NCBI RefSeq assembly: GCF_000011365.1
Contig: NC_004463.1
Coordinates: forward strand, 4,450,001-4,514,000
From: Bradyrhizobium diazoefficiens USDA 110
GTDB lineage: Bacteria > Pseudomonadota > Alphaproteobacteria > Rhizobiales > Xanthobacteraceae
Length of the DNA: 64,000 bases
Direction: 5' to 3'
Below the pieces are notes generated by a model that saw nothing but the letters and a program-made list of their open reading frames with translations, was not told the DNA's origin and ran no database searches. This document shows positions 8,088 to 15,824 of the stretch, piece by piece. How positions within the stretch are numbered: position 1 is the stretch's first letter; each line of letters begins with the position of its first letter. The translations under genes were made by a program, and so were the position numbers.

Positions 8088-8435
8088 ATGACTCGCGTTC
8101 GCTGTATCACCGAGATGGGCATGGGCGTCGACGTTCACGGCAGGGACGCCACCAAGGCGGCGAAGCGGGCGGTGTCGGATGCCATCCGGCATTCGAGCCT
8201 CGGTTTCTTCCGGATGATCGGCAAGACCGCGAACGACATGTTCGTCGATGTCACGATCGGAGTGCCCAACCCCGAGGGGGTGGACAAGGAAGCCGTTGCG
8301 AAGGAGCTGCCCTACGGCACCGTGACCGTGACTGCGGTCAAGGGCGGACTTGAGATTCCCTCGGCCACGGAAGTGGCCAACGACCCCATCCTCATCGCCA
8401 ATGCCGCCGTCATCGTCAGCTTCGACAAGGAGTAG
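8088..8435 (+). CDS. Lin0512 family protein
   Basis: 115 residues matching the conserved Lin0512 family (TIGR02058-type): an early MGMGVDVHGRD segment, then TKAAKRAVSDAIRHSSL and a C-terminal hydrophobic IANAAVIVSFD. The biochemical role is unknown; it is a small soluble cytosolic protein. The GNAT gene begins 4 bases after its stop, so both are probably one transcript. Confidence 0.8.
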   Translation: MTRVRCITEMGMGVDVHGRDATKAAKRAVSDAIRHSSLGFFRMIGKTANDMFVDVTIGVPNPEGVDKEAVAKELPYGTVTVTAVKGGLEIPSATEVANDPILIANAAVIVSFDKE

Positions 8436-8439
8436 GGCG

Positions 8440-9132
8440 GTGTCCGACAGCGATGAGGCGCTGCTGGATCGCCCGATCTGGAGCGCGCTGACAACGAGCC
8501 AGAAGCATCTGGCGGAGGGTGGCCCGCGAGCGCTGCGCTATCCCGTGGACATGACGCCGTTTGCCGACATGGCCGACATGTCCGCGGCAAGTTTTGCCGC
8601 GCTCCGTGATCTCCTGTCGGGCTCGCAGGTTGCCGCGTTGTTCACGCCGGAGCCGGTCGAAATGCCCGCCGGTTTCAAGGTGGTGCTGGCCGAGACCGGC
8701 GAGCAGATGATCGGCTCGCCCGCTGACAGTTCGCTGCGCGACGCCGAGATCGTCAGATTAAGCGCCGCCGACGTTCCCGCCATGATGGCGCTGACGGATC
8801 TGACGAAGCCCGGTCCATTCGCACTGCGTACACATGAGCTCGGCACATTCCTCGGCATCCGCGTCGGTGGCGAACTGGTCGCGATGACCGGCGAGCGGAT
8901 GAAGCCGGGAAGGTTCGTCGAAATGACAGCCGTCTGCGTCCATCCGGACTATCGCGGGCGCGGCTATGCGCAGGCGCTGCTCGCGGCGGTCGCGCGCCGG
9001 ATCGAGGCGCGCGGCAAAATTCCGTTCCTGCACGTGTTTTCCGGCAACGCGTCCGCGATCGCGCTGTACCAGCGACAGGGCATGCGGATTCGGCGGCGCC
9101 TGTACGTCACTGCGTTCATGAAGGAGGGATAG
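8440..9132 (+). CDS. GNAT family N-acetyltransferase
   Basis: About 230 residues from a GTG start. The GTG at 8440 has AAGGAG nine bases upstream, overlapping the end of the Lin0512 gene. The C-terminal half is a GNAT fold: VEMTAVCVHPDYRGRGYAQALLAAVARRI carries the acetyl-CoA pyrophosphate motif (R/Q-x-x-G-x-G/A), then LHVFSGNASAIALYQRQGM is the usual end of the fold (FR47-like group). The N-terminal 90 residues are a non-catalytic extension. The acceptor substrate is not predictable. Confidence 0.85.
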   Translation: MSDSDEALLDRPIWSALTTSQKHLAEGGPRALRYPVDMTPFADMADMSAASFAALRDLLSGSQVAALFTPEPVEMPAGFKVVLAETGEQMIGSPADSSLRDAEIVRLSAADVPAMMALTDLTKPGPFALRTHELGTFLGIRVGGELVAMTGERMKPGRFVEMTAVCVHPDYRGRGYAQALLAAVARRIEARGKIPFLHVFSGNASAIALYQRQGMRIRRRLYVTAFMKEG

Positions 9133-9205
9133 GCTCCCTCAAGGACCGCCCTTCATTTCCTTCGAATTCACGCTATATCCGTCCCAACCACAATTGGGGG
9201 AAACA

Positions 9206-10390
9206 ATGGACGCCAGGGCAACCGATTTTTCCGCCGTACGGACGGCGATGCAGCGCTACGTCGATCAGGAGATCATTCCCGGCGTGTCCTGGGCGGTGCT
9301 GCGCGGCCGGGAGGTCGTTGACCAGCAATGCGTCGGGCTTGCCGACCGCGAAGCCAAAACCGCGCTCCGGACCGACCACATTTTCCGCGCGTTTTCGAAT
9401 ACCAAGATCTTCGTCACGTGCGCGATCATGCTTCTGGTGGAAGAGGGCCGCATCGGGCTTGACGATGTCGTCGAAAAATTCCTGCCGCAGCTCGGCAATC
9501 GCAGGGTGCTGAAGCAGGACGCTTCGAGCCTTGCCGATGTCGAGCCGGCGAAGGGCTCGATCACGATCCGCCAGCTCCTGACCCACACCTCCGGCCTCAG
9601 CTACGGCATCTTCGACCCCGGCACGGTGCTGTTCAAAGGCTATAACGAGGCGGGCGTGCTCAATCCGTTGACGCCGCTGACCGACATGATCGACAAGCTT
9701 GCCGATCTGCCGCTGTCCTATCATCCCGGCACGGGCTGGGAATATTCGGTGGCGACCGACGTGGTCGGCCGCGTTGTCGAGGTCGTCTCCGGAAAATCCC
9801 TCGATGCCTTCCTCAAGGCGCGCATTTTCGATCCGCTCGCCATGACCGATACCGGCTTCTACGTGCCCGAAGCGCAGCAGGGCAGGCTGGTCGCGCTCTA
9901 CACCGGCGCCGACGTGCTTGATCCGATGAAGCCCGGTCTGACGCGGGCCGACAATCTGCCTTACCCGCAGGCCTATCGCCGTCCGTTCCCGCGGCTCTCG
10001 GGCGGCGGCGGTCTGGTCTCGACCCTGCCGGACATGCTTGCGCTGGTGCGCGCCTTGGTGCCTGGGGCAGATACACTGCTGAAGTCGGAGACGCTGGGGC
10101 AGATGGTGACGAACCAGCTGCCCGCAGGCCAGACCATCCGCTTTGCCAATCTCGGGCCGATGCCCGGCAAGGGTTTTGGTCTCGGCGGCGCCGTCACCTT
10201 CGCGCCGACGCCGTTCGATCCGCCGAATTCCACCGGCGAATTCCAGTGGGGCGGCCTTGCCGGCACCCATTGGTGGATCTGCCCGCAGGCGAATACCGCC
10301 GGCGTCCTGATGGCCCAGCGCTACATGGGCTTCTGGAATCCGTTCTTCTTCGAGTTCAAGCGCCTGGCCTACCAGGCGGTCGGAGCCTGA
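9206..10390 (+). CDS. Class C beta-lactamase-fold serine hydrolase
   Basis: 394 residues of the beta-lactamase/penicillin-binding/esterase (EstB-like) family. The nucleophile motif SxxK is SNTK at residues 64-67. The second-motif tyrosine is in WEYSVATDVVG, and a glycine-rich WGGLAGTHWW region near residue 350 stands where the third motif (H/K-T-G-like) falls. LTHTSGLSYG is a family hallmark. No signal peptide is seen, so a cytosolic esterase is likelier than an antibiotic-degrading enzyme. The ATG at 9206 follows TTGGGGGAAACA. Confidence 0.87.
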   Translation: MDARATDFSAVRTAMQRYVDQEIIPGVSWAVLRGREVVDQQCVGLADREAKTALRTDHIFRAFSNTKIFVTCAIMLLVEEGRIGLDDVVEKFLPQLGNRRVLKQDASSLADVEPAKGSITIRQLLTHTSGLSYGIFDPGTVLFKGYNEAGVLNPLTPLTDMIDKLADLPLSYHPGTGWEYSVATDVVGRVVEVVSGKSLDAFLKARIFDPLAMTDTGFYVPEAQQGRLVALYTGADVLDPMKPGLTRADNLPYPQAYRRPFPRLSGGGGLVSTLPDMLALVRALVPGADTLLKSETLGQMVTNQLPAGQTIRFANLGPMPGKGFGLGGAVTFAPTPFDPPNSTGEFQWGGLAGTHWWICPQANTAGVLMAQRYMGFWNPFFFEFKRLAYQAVGA

Positions 10391-10487
10391 CCGCGAAAAA
10401 AAATTGCAGGCCTCCGCGAATCCTTTTCGCCCGTCGCGTCCTCCTTGTCCTCGAGGCATTCCGCCTCGGCGCGTGTCGGAGGATGTG

Positions 10488-10697
10488 ATGGGATTTTACA
10501 GGAAGAACATCGGCGGCCTGCATCAGGCGGTGCGGGTGGCGCTCGGAATTGCGGTCGCGATTGCCGCGTTCGCGTATCTGTCGGGGCTTGCGGCGTGGCT
10601 GGTCGCGCTCGGCGGCGCAGGCTTCGCGCTGACCGGCCTCGTCGGCTACTGCCCGATGTGCGCGATGGCCGGAATCGGACGAGGAGGCGTGTCGTGA
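10488..10697 (+). CDS. Small membrane protein, DUF2892 (YgaP-type) family
   Basis: 69 residues with the DUF2892 pattern: short polar start MGFYRKNIGGLHQAVRVALG, then two hydrophobic helices and a C-terminal GYCPMCAMAGIG, in which two cysteines make a CxxC. The family sits in the inner membrane and is often linked to sulfur or redox functions. GGAGG precedes the ATG. Its TGA overlaps the GTG start of the sigma factor gene (GTGA at 10694-10697), so the two are translationally coupled. Confidence 0.8.
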   Translation: MGFYRKNIGGLHQAVRVALGIAVAIAAFAYLSGLAAWLVALGGAGFALTGLVGYCPMCAMAGIGRGGVS

Positions 10698-11215
10698 GCG
10701 CGGCTGCGATCTCGCCCAACCTGTTCGAGGCGGCGCGGCTCGGCGATCCCGAGGCGATCGCGTCGCTGCTCGCGACGGCGCAGCCCGATATCCGCCGCTA
10801 CGCGCGCGCCACCTGCCGCAGCTCGGCGGATGCCGAGGATGCGACGCAGGAGGCGCTGTGGATCCTGTTCCGCCATGTCGGCACCATCCGCTCGCTGCTG
10901 GCGCTGTCCGCCTGGCTGTTCAGCGTGGTTCGGCGCGAATGCCTGCGGCTCGCGCGCAAGGCCGGCCTTATGCCGGCCATCGCTGCGAGTGACGCGGAGG
11001 CCGCACTGCTGTCGCGGCCCGAGGCCGATCTGCGGCTCGACGTGGCCGCGGCCTTCGAGGCGCTGCCGCTGCACTATCGCGACGTCGCGCTGATGCGCGA
11101 CGTCAAGGAGATGACCATCGACGAAATCGCCGTCGCACTCGGCGCGTCCAGGCAGACCGTCAAGGCACGCCTGCATCGCGCCCGCGCATTGATGCGCGAA
11201 TATCTGACGAGATGA
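10694..11215 (+). CDS. ECF-like RNA polymerase sigma-70 factor
   Basis: 173 residues from a GTG start with GGAGG eight bases upstream. Region 2 is RRYARATCRSSADAEDATQEALWILFRHV, region 4 is EALPLHYRDVALMRDVKEMTIDEIAVALGASRQTVKARLHRARALM, a clear helix-turn-helix. Expected role: redirect RNA polymerase to a small stress regulon. No anti-sigma factor gene is recognisable next to it; the neighbours are a CxxC membrane protein upstream and an AhpD-like protein 3 bases downstream, which suggests a redox signal. Confidence 0.88.
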   Translation: MSAAAISPNLFEAARLGDPEAIASLLATAQPDIRRYARATCRSSADAEDATQEALWILFRHVGTIRSLLALSAWLFSVVRRECLRLARKAGLMPAIAASDAEAALLSRPEADLRLDVAAAFEALPLHYRDVALMRDVKEMTIDEIAVALGASRQTVKARLHRARALMREYLTR

Positions 11216-11218
11216 GAC

Positions 11219-11566
11219 ATGACCGATTATCAAAACTCCGATGACCTGAGATCCGTCCCGGCCTTCGTCGCGCTCGCGCCGGTCGAGGCCAACGCCTTCC
11301 TCGCCTTCAATCATGCCGTCGAGCGCAAGGACGGCTTGATCCCGCCGAAATATCGCGAGCTGATTTCGCTCGCGGTCGCGCTCACCACGCAATGCGCCTA
11401 TTGCCTCGACGTGCATACGGCACAGGCGGCGAAAGCCGGTGCGACGCGCGAGGAGGTCGCGGAAGCTGCGTTGATCGCCGCTGCGGTCCGCGCCGGCGGC
11501 ACGCTCGGCCATGCGCTGTTGGCCCAGCGCCTGTTCGAACGACATCAAGGTGAAACCACGGGATGA
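11219..11566 (+). CDS. Carboxymuconolactone decarboxylase / AhpD-like protein
   Basis: 115 residues of the CMD family. The redox motif is Cys59-x-x-Cys62 followed by His66 (CAYCLDVH), as in AhpD alkylhydroperoxidase, so a peroxide-reducing or redox-sensing role is likelier than lactone decarboxylation. It follows the sigma factor gene with a 3-base gap, and such pairs recur in proteobacteria. Cytosolic. Confidence 0.85.
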   Translation: MTDYQNSDDLRSVPAFVALAPVEANAFLAFNHAVERKDGLIPPKYRELISLAVALTTQCAYCLDVHTAQAAKAGATREEVAEAALIAAAVRAGGTLGHALLAQRLFERHQGETTG

Positions 11567-11593
11567 ACGCGCATCGGAGGCTCGGTCGTACGC

Positions 11594-12259
11594 GTGAATA
11601 ATTATCTCGGTCTCGATGGATTTCGTTACGGCTGGGTCGCAGCCTGGATCGACGAGCGCGGCGATCACGGCTTCGACTATTCGCCGGGGCTGACGCGATT
11701 GCTCGCGATGCCACATGCGCGCGCGATGATCGACATGCCGATTGGGTTGAACGTGAGCGGCTATCGAACATGCGACCTGCGTGCGCGCGAACTGGTCGGC
11801 CCCGCCGTGTTTCTCGGCGCGCGCCGCGACCTCTGGAGATTTCCCGACATGGCGGCAGCCAATCGTCATTACTGGGAGCACGAAGGCAAGGGCAGAGGCG
11901 TGTCGGCGCAGCTCTGGAACATCAGGGACAAGATCAGGGATGTCGACGAGATCATGACGCCGGCACGGCAAGCCACGATCGGCGAAGCGCATCCGGAATT
12001 GATCTTCTGGAATCTCGCCGGGCGCCTACGGCTGGAGAGCAAGGGATCAGCGCAAGGCCGCGAACAACGCATCGCGCTACTGGAGCAACGCGGCTTTACA
12101 CGCTTGCGGAAATGGCTGACGCAGCGTCACGGCACCGGCATCGGCCGTGACGATCTCATCGACGCCTGCGCCTGCGCGGTCGCAGCGCGCGACAGCACGC
12201 AGTCGGTCGGTGATGGCGAGATCGATCCGCGCGGATTGCGAGTGGAGATCAACTATTGA
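11594..12259 (+). CDS. DUF429 domain protein, predicted RNase H-like nuclease fold
   Basis: 221 residues. DUF429 signatures: YLGLDGFRYGWVAAWID at the start (first acidic residue of an RNase H-like fold), MIDMPIGL, the RRDLW segment, a GEAHPELIFW motif, and a final DDLIDACACAVAAR. These acidic positions would form the metal site; no activity has been established for the family to my knowledge. The start is GTG at 11594, 27 bases after the AhpD-like gene, so it may belong to the same transcript. Confidence 0.8.
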   Translation: MNNYLGLDGFRYGWVAAWIDERGDHGFDYSPGLTRLLAMPHARAMIDMPIGLNVSGYRTCDLRARELVGPAVFLGARRDLWRFPDMAAANRHYWEHEGKGRGVSAQLWNIRDKIRDVDEIMTPARQATIGEAHPELIFWNLAGRLRLESKGSAQGREQRIALLEQRGFTRLRKWLTQRHGTGIGRDDLIDACACAVAARDSTQSVGDGEIDPRGLRVEINY

Positions 12260-12376
12260 GGCGACCGGCCGCCAAGGTGCGCTCGGGATAAAGCGGCAAT
12301 TTATTTGACAGGTGTAGGAACTGCGGGTGGTCGGCCCGCGTTCCCCGTGCGAAGAGATTACAGAGATGCTCGTGCG

Positions 12377-12520
12377 ATGAATGATACCAGTCAATTCGCG
12401 ACCGCGCTGCTCGCGCTCGTTTTCACCGGAGCCCTGCTCGTCACCGGGCAGCGCTTCATCGAGCAACGTGCGCAGCGCGATATCGTGTATGCGACAAGTC
12501 ACTTGCTGCGGCCGCTGTGA
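12377..12520 (+). CDS. Possible small single-pass membrane protein (47 aa)
   Basis: MNDTSQFATALLALVFTGALL begins a short frame with one clear hydrophobic helix (about residues 9-24) and a basic C-terminus ending HLLRPL. Codon choice is like that of neighbouring genes. No good ribosome binding site is seen. I do not recognise the family. It stands alone between the DUF429 and GST genes. Confidence 0.42.
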   Translation: MNDTSQFATALLALVFTGALLVTGQRFIEQRAQRDIVYATSHLLRPL

Positions 12521-12625
12521 TCCGGCTTCAGTGCGAAAAGATCGTGTGACCTCTGCATCGGCCTTGTGCCGTTCGTCCGCTCGCCTAGATTAGGCGACAA
12601 TCTCACGAACGATGCCGGGGTCCCG

Positions 12626-13330
12626 ATGTCCGATCTCTCCGCCTTTCCCATCACCAAGCGCTGGCCGGCAAGGCATCCGGAGCTGCTTCAGCTCTATTCG
12701 TTGCCGACGCCGAACGGCGTCAAGGTGTCGATCATGCTGGAGGAGATCGGGCTTCCCTACGAGGTCCATCTCGTCGATTTCGGCAAGGACGACCAGAAGA
12801 CGCCCGAGTTTCTGTCGCTCAATCCGAACGGCAAGATCCCGGCGATCCTCGATCCCAACGGTCCCGGCGGCCGGCCGCTGCCGCTGTTCGAGTCCGGGGC
12901 TATCCTGCAATATCTAGCGGAGAAGACCGGCAAGCTGTTGCCGCAGGATGCCGCGCGCCGCTACCAGGCCATCCAGTGGGTGCATTTCCAGATGGGCGGG
13001 ATCGGGCCTATGTTCGGCCAGGTCGGTTTCTTCCACAAATTCGCCGGCAAGGATTTCGAGGACAAGCGGCCGCTAGAACGCTACGTGGGCGAGTCCAGGC
13101 GTCTGCTCGGCGTGATGGAGACGCATCTGGCCGGCCGGCAATGGTTCATGGATGACGACTACACCATCGCCGACATCTCGATGCTTGGCTGGGTGCGCAA
13201 CCTCATCGGCTTCTACGGCGCCGGTGATCTCGTCGAATTCACCCAGTTCAAATCGGTTGCCGCATGGCTCGAACGGGGACTTACACGTCCGGCGGTGCAA
13301 CGTGGGCTCAACATTCCGAAACGGCCGTGA
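12626..13330 (+). CDS. Glutathione S-transferase
   Basis: 234 residues. The N-terminal thioredoxin-like domain runs LQLYSLPTPNGVKVSIMLEEIGLPYEVHLVDF, then NPNGKIPAILDP with the cis-proline and LFESGAILQYLAEK with the glutathione Glu-Ser pair. An all-helical C-terminal domain carries YTIADISMLGW. The set resembles the YfcG/YghU (Nu-class) group, which reduces disulfides and peroxides. The start is the ATG before SDLSAF. Confidence 0.9.
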   Translation: MSDLSAFPITKRWPARHPELLQLYSLPTPNGVKVSIMLEEIGLPYEVHLVDFGKDDQKTPEFLSLNPNGKIPAILDPNGPGGRPLPLFESGAILQYLAEKTGKLLPQDAARRYQAIQWVHFQMGGIGPMFGQVGFFHKFAGKDFEDKRPLERYVGESRRLLGVMETHLAGRQWFMDDDYTIADISMLGWVRNLIGFYGAGDLVEFTQFKSVAAWLERGLTRPAVQRGLNIPKRP

Positions 13331-13331
13331 A

Positions 13332-14114
13332 CTAGCTCAGCGCCTTGTAGGTCATGTAGAGCGCCATCAGCGAGACGAGGGCGATCATGACCCGGCGCAG
13401 CACCGATTTGCTGACGCCATTGGCCATGCGTGCGCCGAGATCGGTGCCGACCCAGAGGCCGGCGACGATGCCGATGATGGCCGGCCAGCCGACCATGAGC
13501 CCCTTGCTCCAGTAGATCCACGCCGCTGGAATGTTGGTCGGGATCACCGAGAAGACGAGGCTGACGAGTTGCGCCTGGTGCTGCGGCACGCGCAGGCCCG
13601 CGGCAAGGCCGACGGTGATCGCCAGGCCGCCGCCGATCCCCATGAAGCCGGAGGAAAAGCCGGCCAGCGCGCCGATGAGGAACAGCGGGAGCCAGGGCAG
13701 TTCGGCGGGATCGCCGGCCTCGCCAGCTCCGTCCTTGCGGTCGCGGCGCAGCAGCAGGGCTGCGATCAGCAGAGCGAGGTAGACGACGTAGGTCCATTGC
13801 AGCACTGCGTCGGACACGCCGGCCGCGGCATAGCCGCCGCCCGCGCCACCGACGAGAAATCCGATGCCGATCCAGACGATCCATTGCAGCGGACTGCGAT
13901 TGCCGCTCTGCCAGTAGCGGCGCACTCCGGCGAAACCGGTCGGCGGGACCTGCGTGATCAGCGAGGTGCCCTGGGCGACGTGCTGCTCCGCGCCGAGCAG
14001 CAGAACGGAGAAGATCACGAGACCGCCGCCCGGGCTCGTGCCCATGAAGCCCGATGTCGCGCCGCCGACGAGGCCGACGCCGATGCCTGCGAGCAGTTCG
14101 TAGATCCAGGACAT
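13332..14114 (-). CDS. TauE/SafE family membrane permease
   Basis: 260 residues with about eight hydrophobic helices and the internal duplication of this family: GGATSGFMGTSPGGG in the first half and GFSSGFMGIGGG in the second. Members export sulfite or sulfoacetate, or move other organic anions. It starts 3 bases after the stop of the TetR gene, so the two form an operon, and the TetR protein probably controls it. It converges with the GST gene, leaving 1 base between their stops. Confidence 0.88.
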   Translation of the reverse strand: MSWIYELLAGIGVGLVGGATSGFMGTSPGGGLVIFSVLLLGAEQHVAQGTSLITQVPPTGFAGVRRYWQSGNRSPLQWIVWIGIGFLVGGAGGGYAAAGVSDAVLQWTYVVYLALLIAALLLRRDRKDGAGEAGDPAELPWLPLFLIGALAGFSSGFMGIGGGLAITVGLAAGLRVPQHQAQLVSLVFSVIPTNIPAAWIYWSKGLMVGWPAIIGIVAGLWVGTDLGARMANGVSKSVLRRVMIALVSLMALYMTYKALS

Positions 14115-14117
14115 CGC

Positions 14118-14750
14118 TCAAGCCCGGGTTCGTCGCTTGACGTCCGGCTTCGTCGTGCGGAAGCCGTCGATCACGCCATCGACAGCCGCCATGCAGGCAT
14201 CGACGTCAAAGTCCTCGCCCCAGCATTTTTGCAGCACAAAGCCCTGGAAGATAGCGATCAACACGCGCGCGATGGCGTCGGCGCCGAGATCGCGCCTGAT
14301 GAGGCCGTCGTGCTGGGCGCGCTCGACCAGCGCCACGATCAGGGCGCGCGGCATCTCGATGCCTTCGACGACGCTGGTGCGGACGCGGCGGTTACGCAGC
14401 GCCTCGGCCCAGCCATGGATGCCGACGCGCCGCCGCGCTTCGCCGGCGGGATCGGTGAGCCATTGCGCGTAGACGCGGACCAGCGCGTGAAGTCCTTCGA
14501 TCGGATCGCCCGATCCCTGCGCGACCGAGTTGAGCACGGCTTCGCGGCGGTGCCGGTCGTCGGCGAGCGCCTCGATCAGGTCGTCCTTGCTCCGGAAGTA
14601 GAGATAGACCGCGCCATGGCTCAGCCCCGACCGCTTCACGATGTCGGCCATGCCGGTCTGGTGAAAGCCGTTCTCGGCGAAGCAGGCGAGGGCGGCCTCG
14701 AGGATCTGCCGTCGCCGGCCTTCACGCTGCTTGTCGCTGATCTTCGGCAT
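14118..14750 (-). CDS. TetR family transcriptional regulator
   Basis: 210 residues. The N-terminal DNA-binding domain is RRRQILEAALACFAENGFHQTGMADIVKRSGLSHGAVYLYFRSKDDLIEAL, a very typical TetR helix-turn-helix (HGAVYLYF). The C-terminal ligand domain is generic. It is upstream of and nearly contiguous with the TauE permease gene. Inverted copies of ACTGACTGATCG lie just upstream of its start, a likely operator for self-control. Confidence 0.9.
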   Translation of the reverse strand: MPKISDKQREGRRRQILEAALACFAENGFHQTGMADIVKRSGLSHGAVYLYFRSKDDLIEALADDRHRREAVLNSVAQGSGDPIEGLHALVRVYAQWLTDPAGEARRRVGIHGWAEALRNRRVRTSVVEGIEMPRALIVALVERAQHDGLIRRDLGADAIARVLIAIFQGFVLQKCWGEDFDVDACMAAVDGVIDGFRTTKPDVKRRTRA

Positions 14751-14767
14751 CGGAGCCTCCGCAAATA

Positions 14768-14848
14768 ACTGACTGATCGATCGTTTTAGCGATTCATCGA
14801 GGGCAGCTTGATTATTGGCGGGTATAATAAAAAACGATCAGTCAGTCA
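14768..14848. promoter_or_regulatory. Putative TetR operators: two inverted copies of an ACTGACTGATCG box
   Basis: ACTGACTGATCGATCGTTTT at 14768-14787 is mirrored by AAAACGATCAGTCAGT from 14831 on. The two sites lie 18-100 bases before the TetR start codon. The core ACTGACTGATCG resembles known TetR half sites. AT-rich DNA between them (ATTATTGGCGGGTATAATA) could hold the promoter. Binding is inferred. Confidence 0.6.
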
Positions 14849-14967
14849 TTTTTAGATCAACGACGGGTTTTGGTCAAGTCTCGATGGCTCCGAGCCGGGG
14901 AACAGGAGACGTAAACGGCTGGCGAGCCGCCGACAGACGCAACGGCTCGGCTCGCGACCGTGTGCCG

Positions 14968-15339
14968 CTAGAACAGCCGTCCGCCGTTCGGCACCGGCTT
15001 GCCCGGCTGCACCAGCACGACCTTGCCGTCGGCATCGGGAAATCCGAGCGTCAGCACTTCCGATACGACCGGCCCGATCTGGCGCGGGGGAAAATTGACG
15101 ACGGCCGCGACCTGTTGCCCCACCAGCGTCTCGAGCGGATGGTTCTCGGTGATCTGCGCCGAGCTCTTGCGCACGCCGATCGCCGGGCCGAAGTCGATCC
15201 ACAGCCGCCAGGCCGGCTTGCGCGCCTCCGGGAACGGCTTGGCATCGACGATGGTGCCGACGCGGATATCGACCGCGAGGAAGCTGTTGAAGTCGATGGT
15301 CGGCGACGGGGCCGCGGCGGGATCGTGGGTGACGTGCAT
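14968..15339 (-). CDS. csaA: tRNA-binding domain protein, CsaA-like
   Basis: 123 residues, a single OB-fold tRNA-binding domain like CsaA and the C-terminus of bacterial MetRS. Motifs: FLAVDIRVGTIVDAKPFPEARKPAW near the start, GVRKSSAQITENH, then VNFPPRQIGPVVSEVLTLGF and a final VVLVQPGKPVPNGGRLF. CsaA binds tRNA and was reported as a chaperone-like secretion factor. The ATG at 15339 opens the conserved part; the longer frame upstream is unlikely. Next gene is divergent, the ArsC-like protein. Confidence 0.82.
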   Translation of the reverse strand: MHVTHDPAAAPSPTIDFNSFLAVDIRVGTIVDAKPFPEARKPAWRLWIDFGPAIGVRKSSAQITENHPLETLVGQQVAAVVNFPPRQIGPVVSEVLTLGFPDADGKVVLVQPGKPVPNGGRLF

Positions 15340-15446
15340 GATGAGTCCGTTGACAGAGTTCGTAAGCTTCGCTCGCAATATTGTCGCGCGAACCGGAGTT
15401 TCGTACAACGCCGCAGCCGAAGCATCACGCATGCGAGAGGAACGTC

Positions 15447-15800
15447 TTGCCCAACATCATCTACGGCATCAAGAACTGCGACACCATGAAGAAGGCGCGC
15501 GCCTGGCTCGACAGCCATGGCGTTGCCTATGAGTTTCACGACTACAAGACGGCGGGCGTCGAGAAGGACAAGCTCAAGCAGTGGAGCGACAAGCTCGGCT
15601 GGGAGATTCTGCTCAATCGTGCCGGCACGACCTTCAAGAAGCTGCCCGACTCCGACAGGGAGGGTCTTACCGAAAAGAAGGCACTGGCGTTGATGCTAGC
15701 GCAACCATCGATGATCAAGCGTCCGGTGCTGGAAGTCGGCGGCAAGCTGCTGGTCGGCTTCAAGCCGGACATCTACGCCAAGGAAGTCAGGGCGAAGTAA
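15447..15800 (+). CDS. ArsC/Spx/YffB family reductase-like protein
   Basis: 117 residues from a TTG start (15447) preceded by GAGAGG. The thioredoxin-like fold begins IIYGIKNCDTMKKARAWLD, with the single catalytic-position cysteine of the YffB group, and ends KRPVLEVGGKLLVGFKPDIY. YffB-type proteins are glutathione-linked reductases rather than true arsenate reductases; no ars genes are nearby. The ATG at 15381 in the same frame is weaker because it lacks family sequence. Confidence 0.82.
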   Translation: MPNIIYGIKNCDTMKKARAWLDSHGVAYEFHDYKTAGVEKDKLKQWSDKLGWEILLNRAGTTFKKLPDSDREGLTEKKALALMLAQPSMIKRPVLEVGGKLLVGFKPDIYAKEVRAK

Positions 15801-15824
15801 GTCGGCGCCAAATCGCGCTGAAGG

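Noticed and set aside
6182..8122. 646-codon open frame on the minus strand opposite the acetolactate-synthase-like gene
   Set aside because: It is antisense to a clear TPP enzyme, its translation is rich in Arg, His and Gly, and no motif or start signal was seen. It is a shadow of high-GC coding DNA.
9206..10390. True class C beta-lactamase (antibiotic resistance)
   Set aside because: No signal peptide and no ampR-like neighbour; motifs fit the wider esterase group, so I did not call it resistance.
13152..14768. 538-codon open frame on the plus strand opposite the TauE and TetR genes
   Set aside because: Antisense to two genes with clear family motifs; no own start site or domain.
15447..15800. 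Arsenate reductase of an ars operon
   Set aside because: Sequence is closer to the YffB/Spx-like group and no arsB/arsR genes are nearby.
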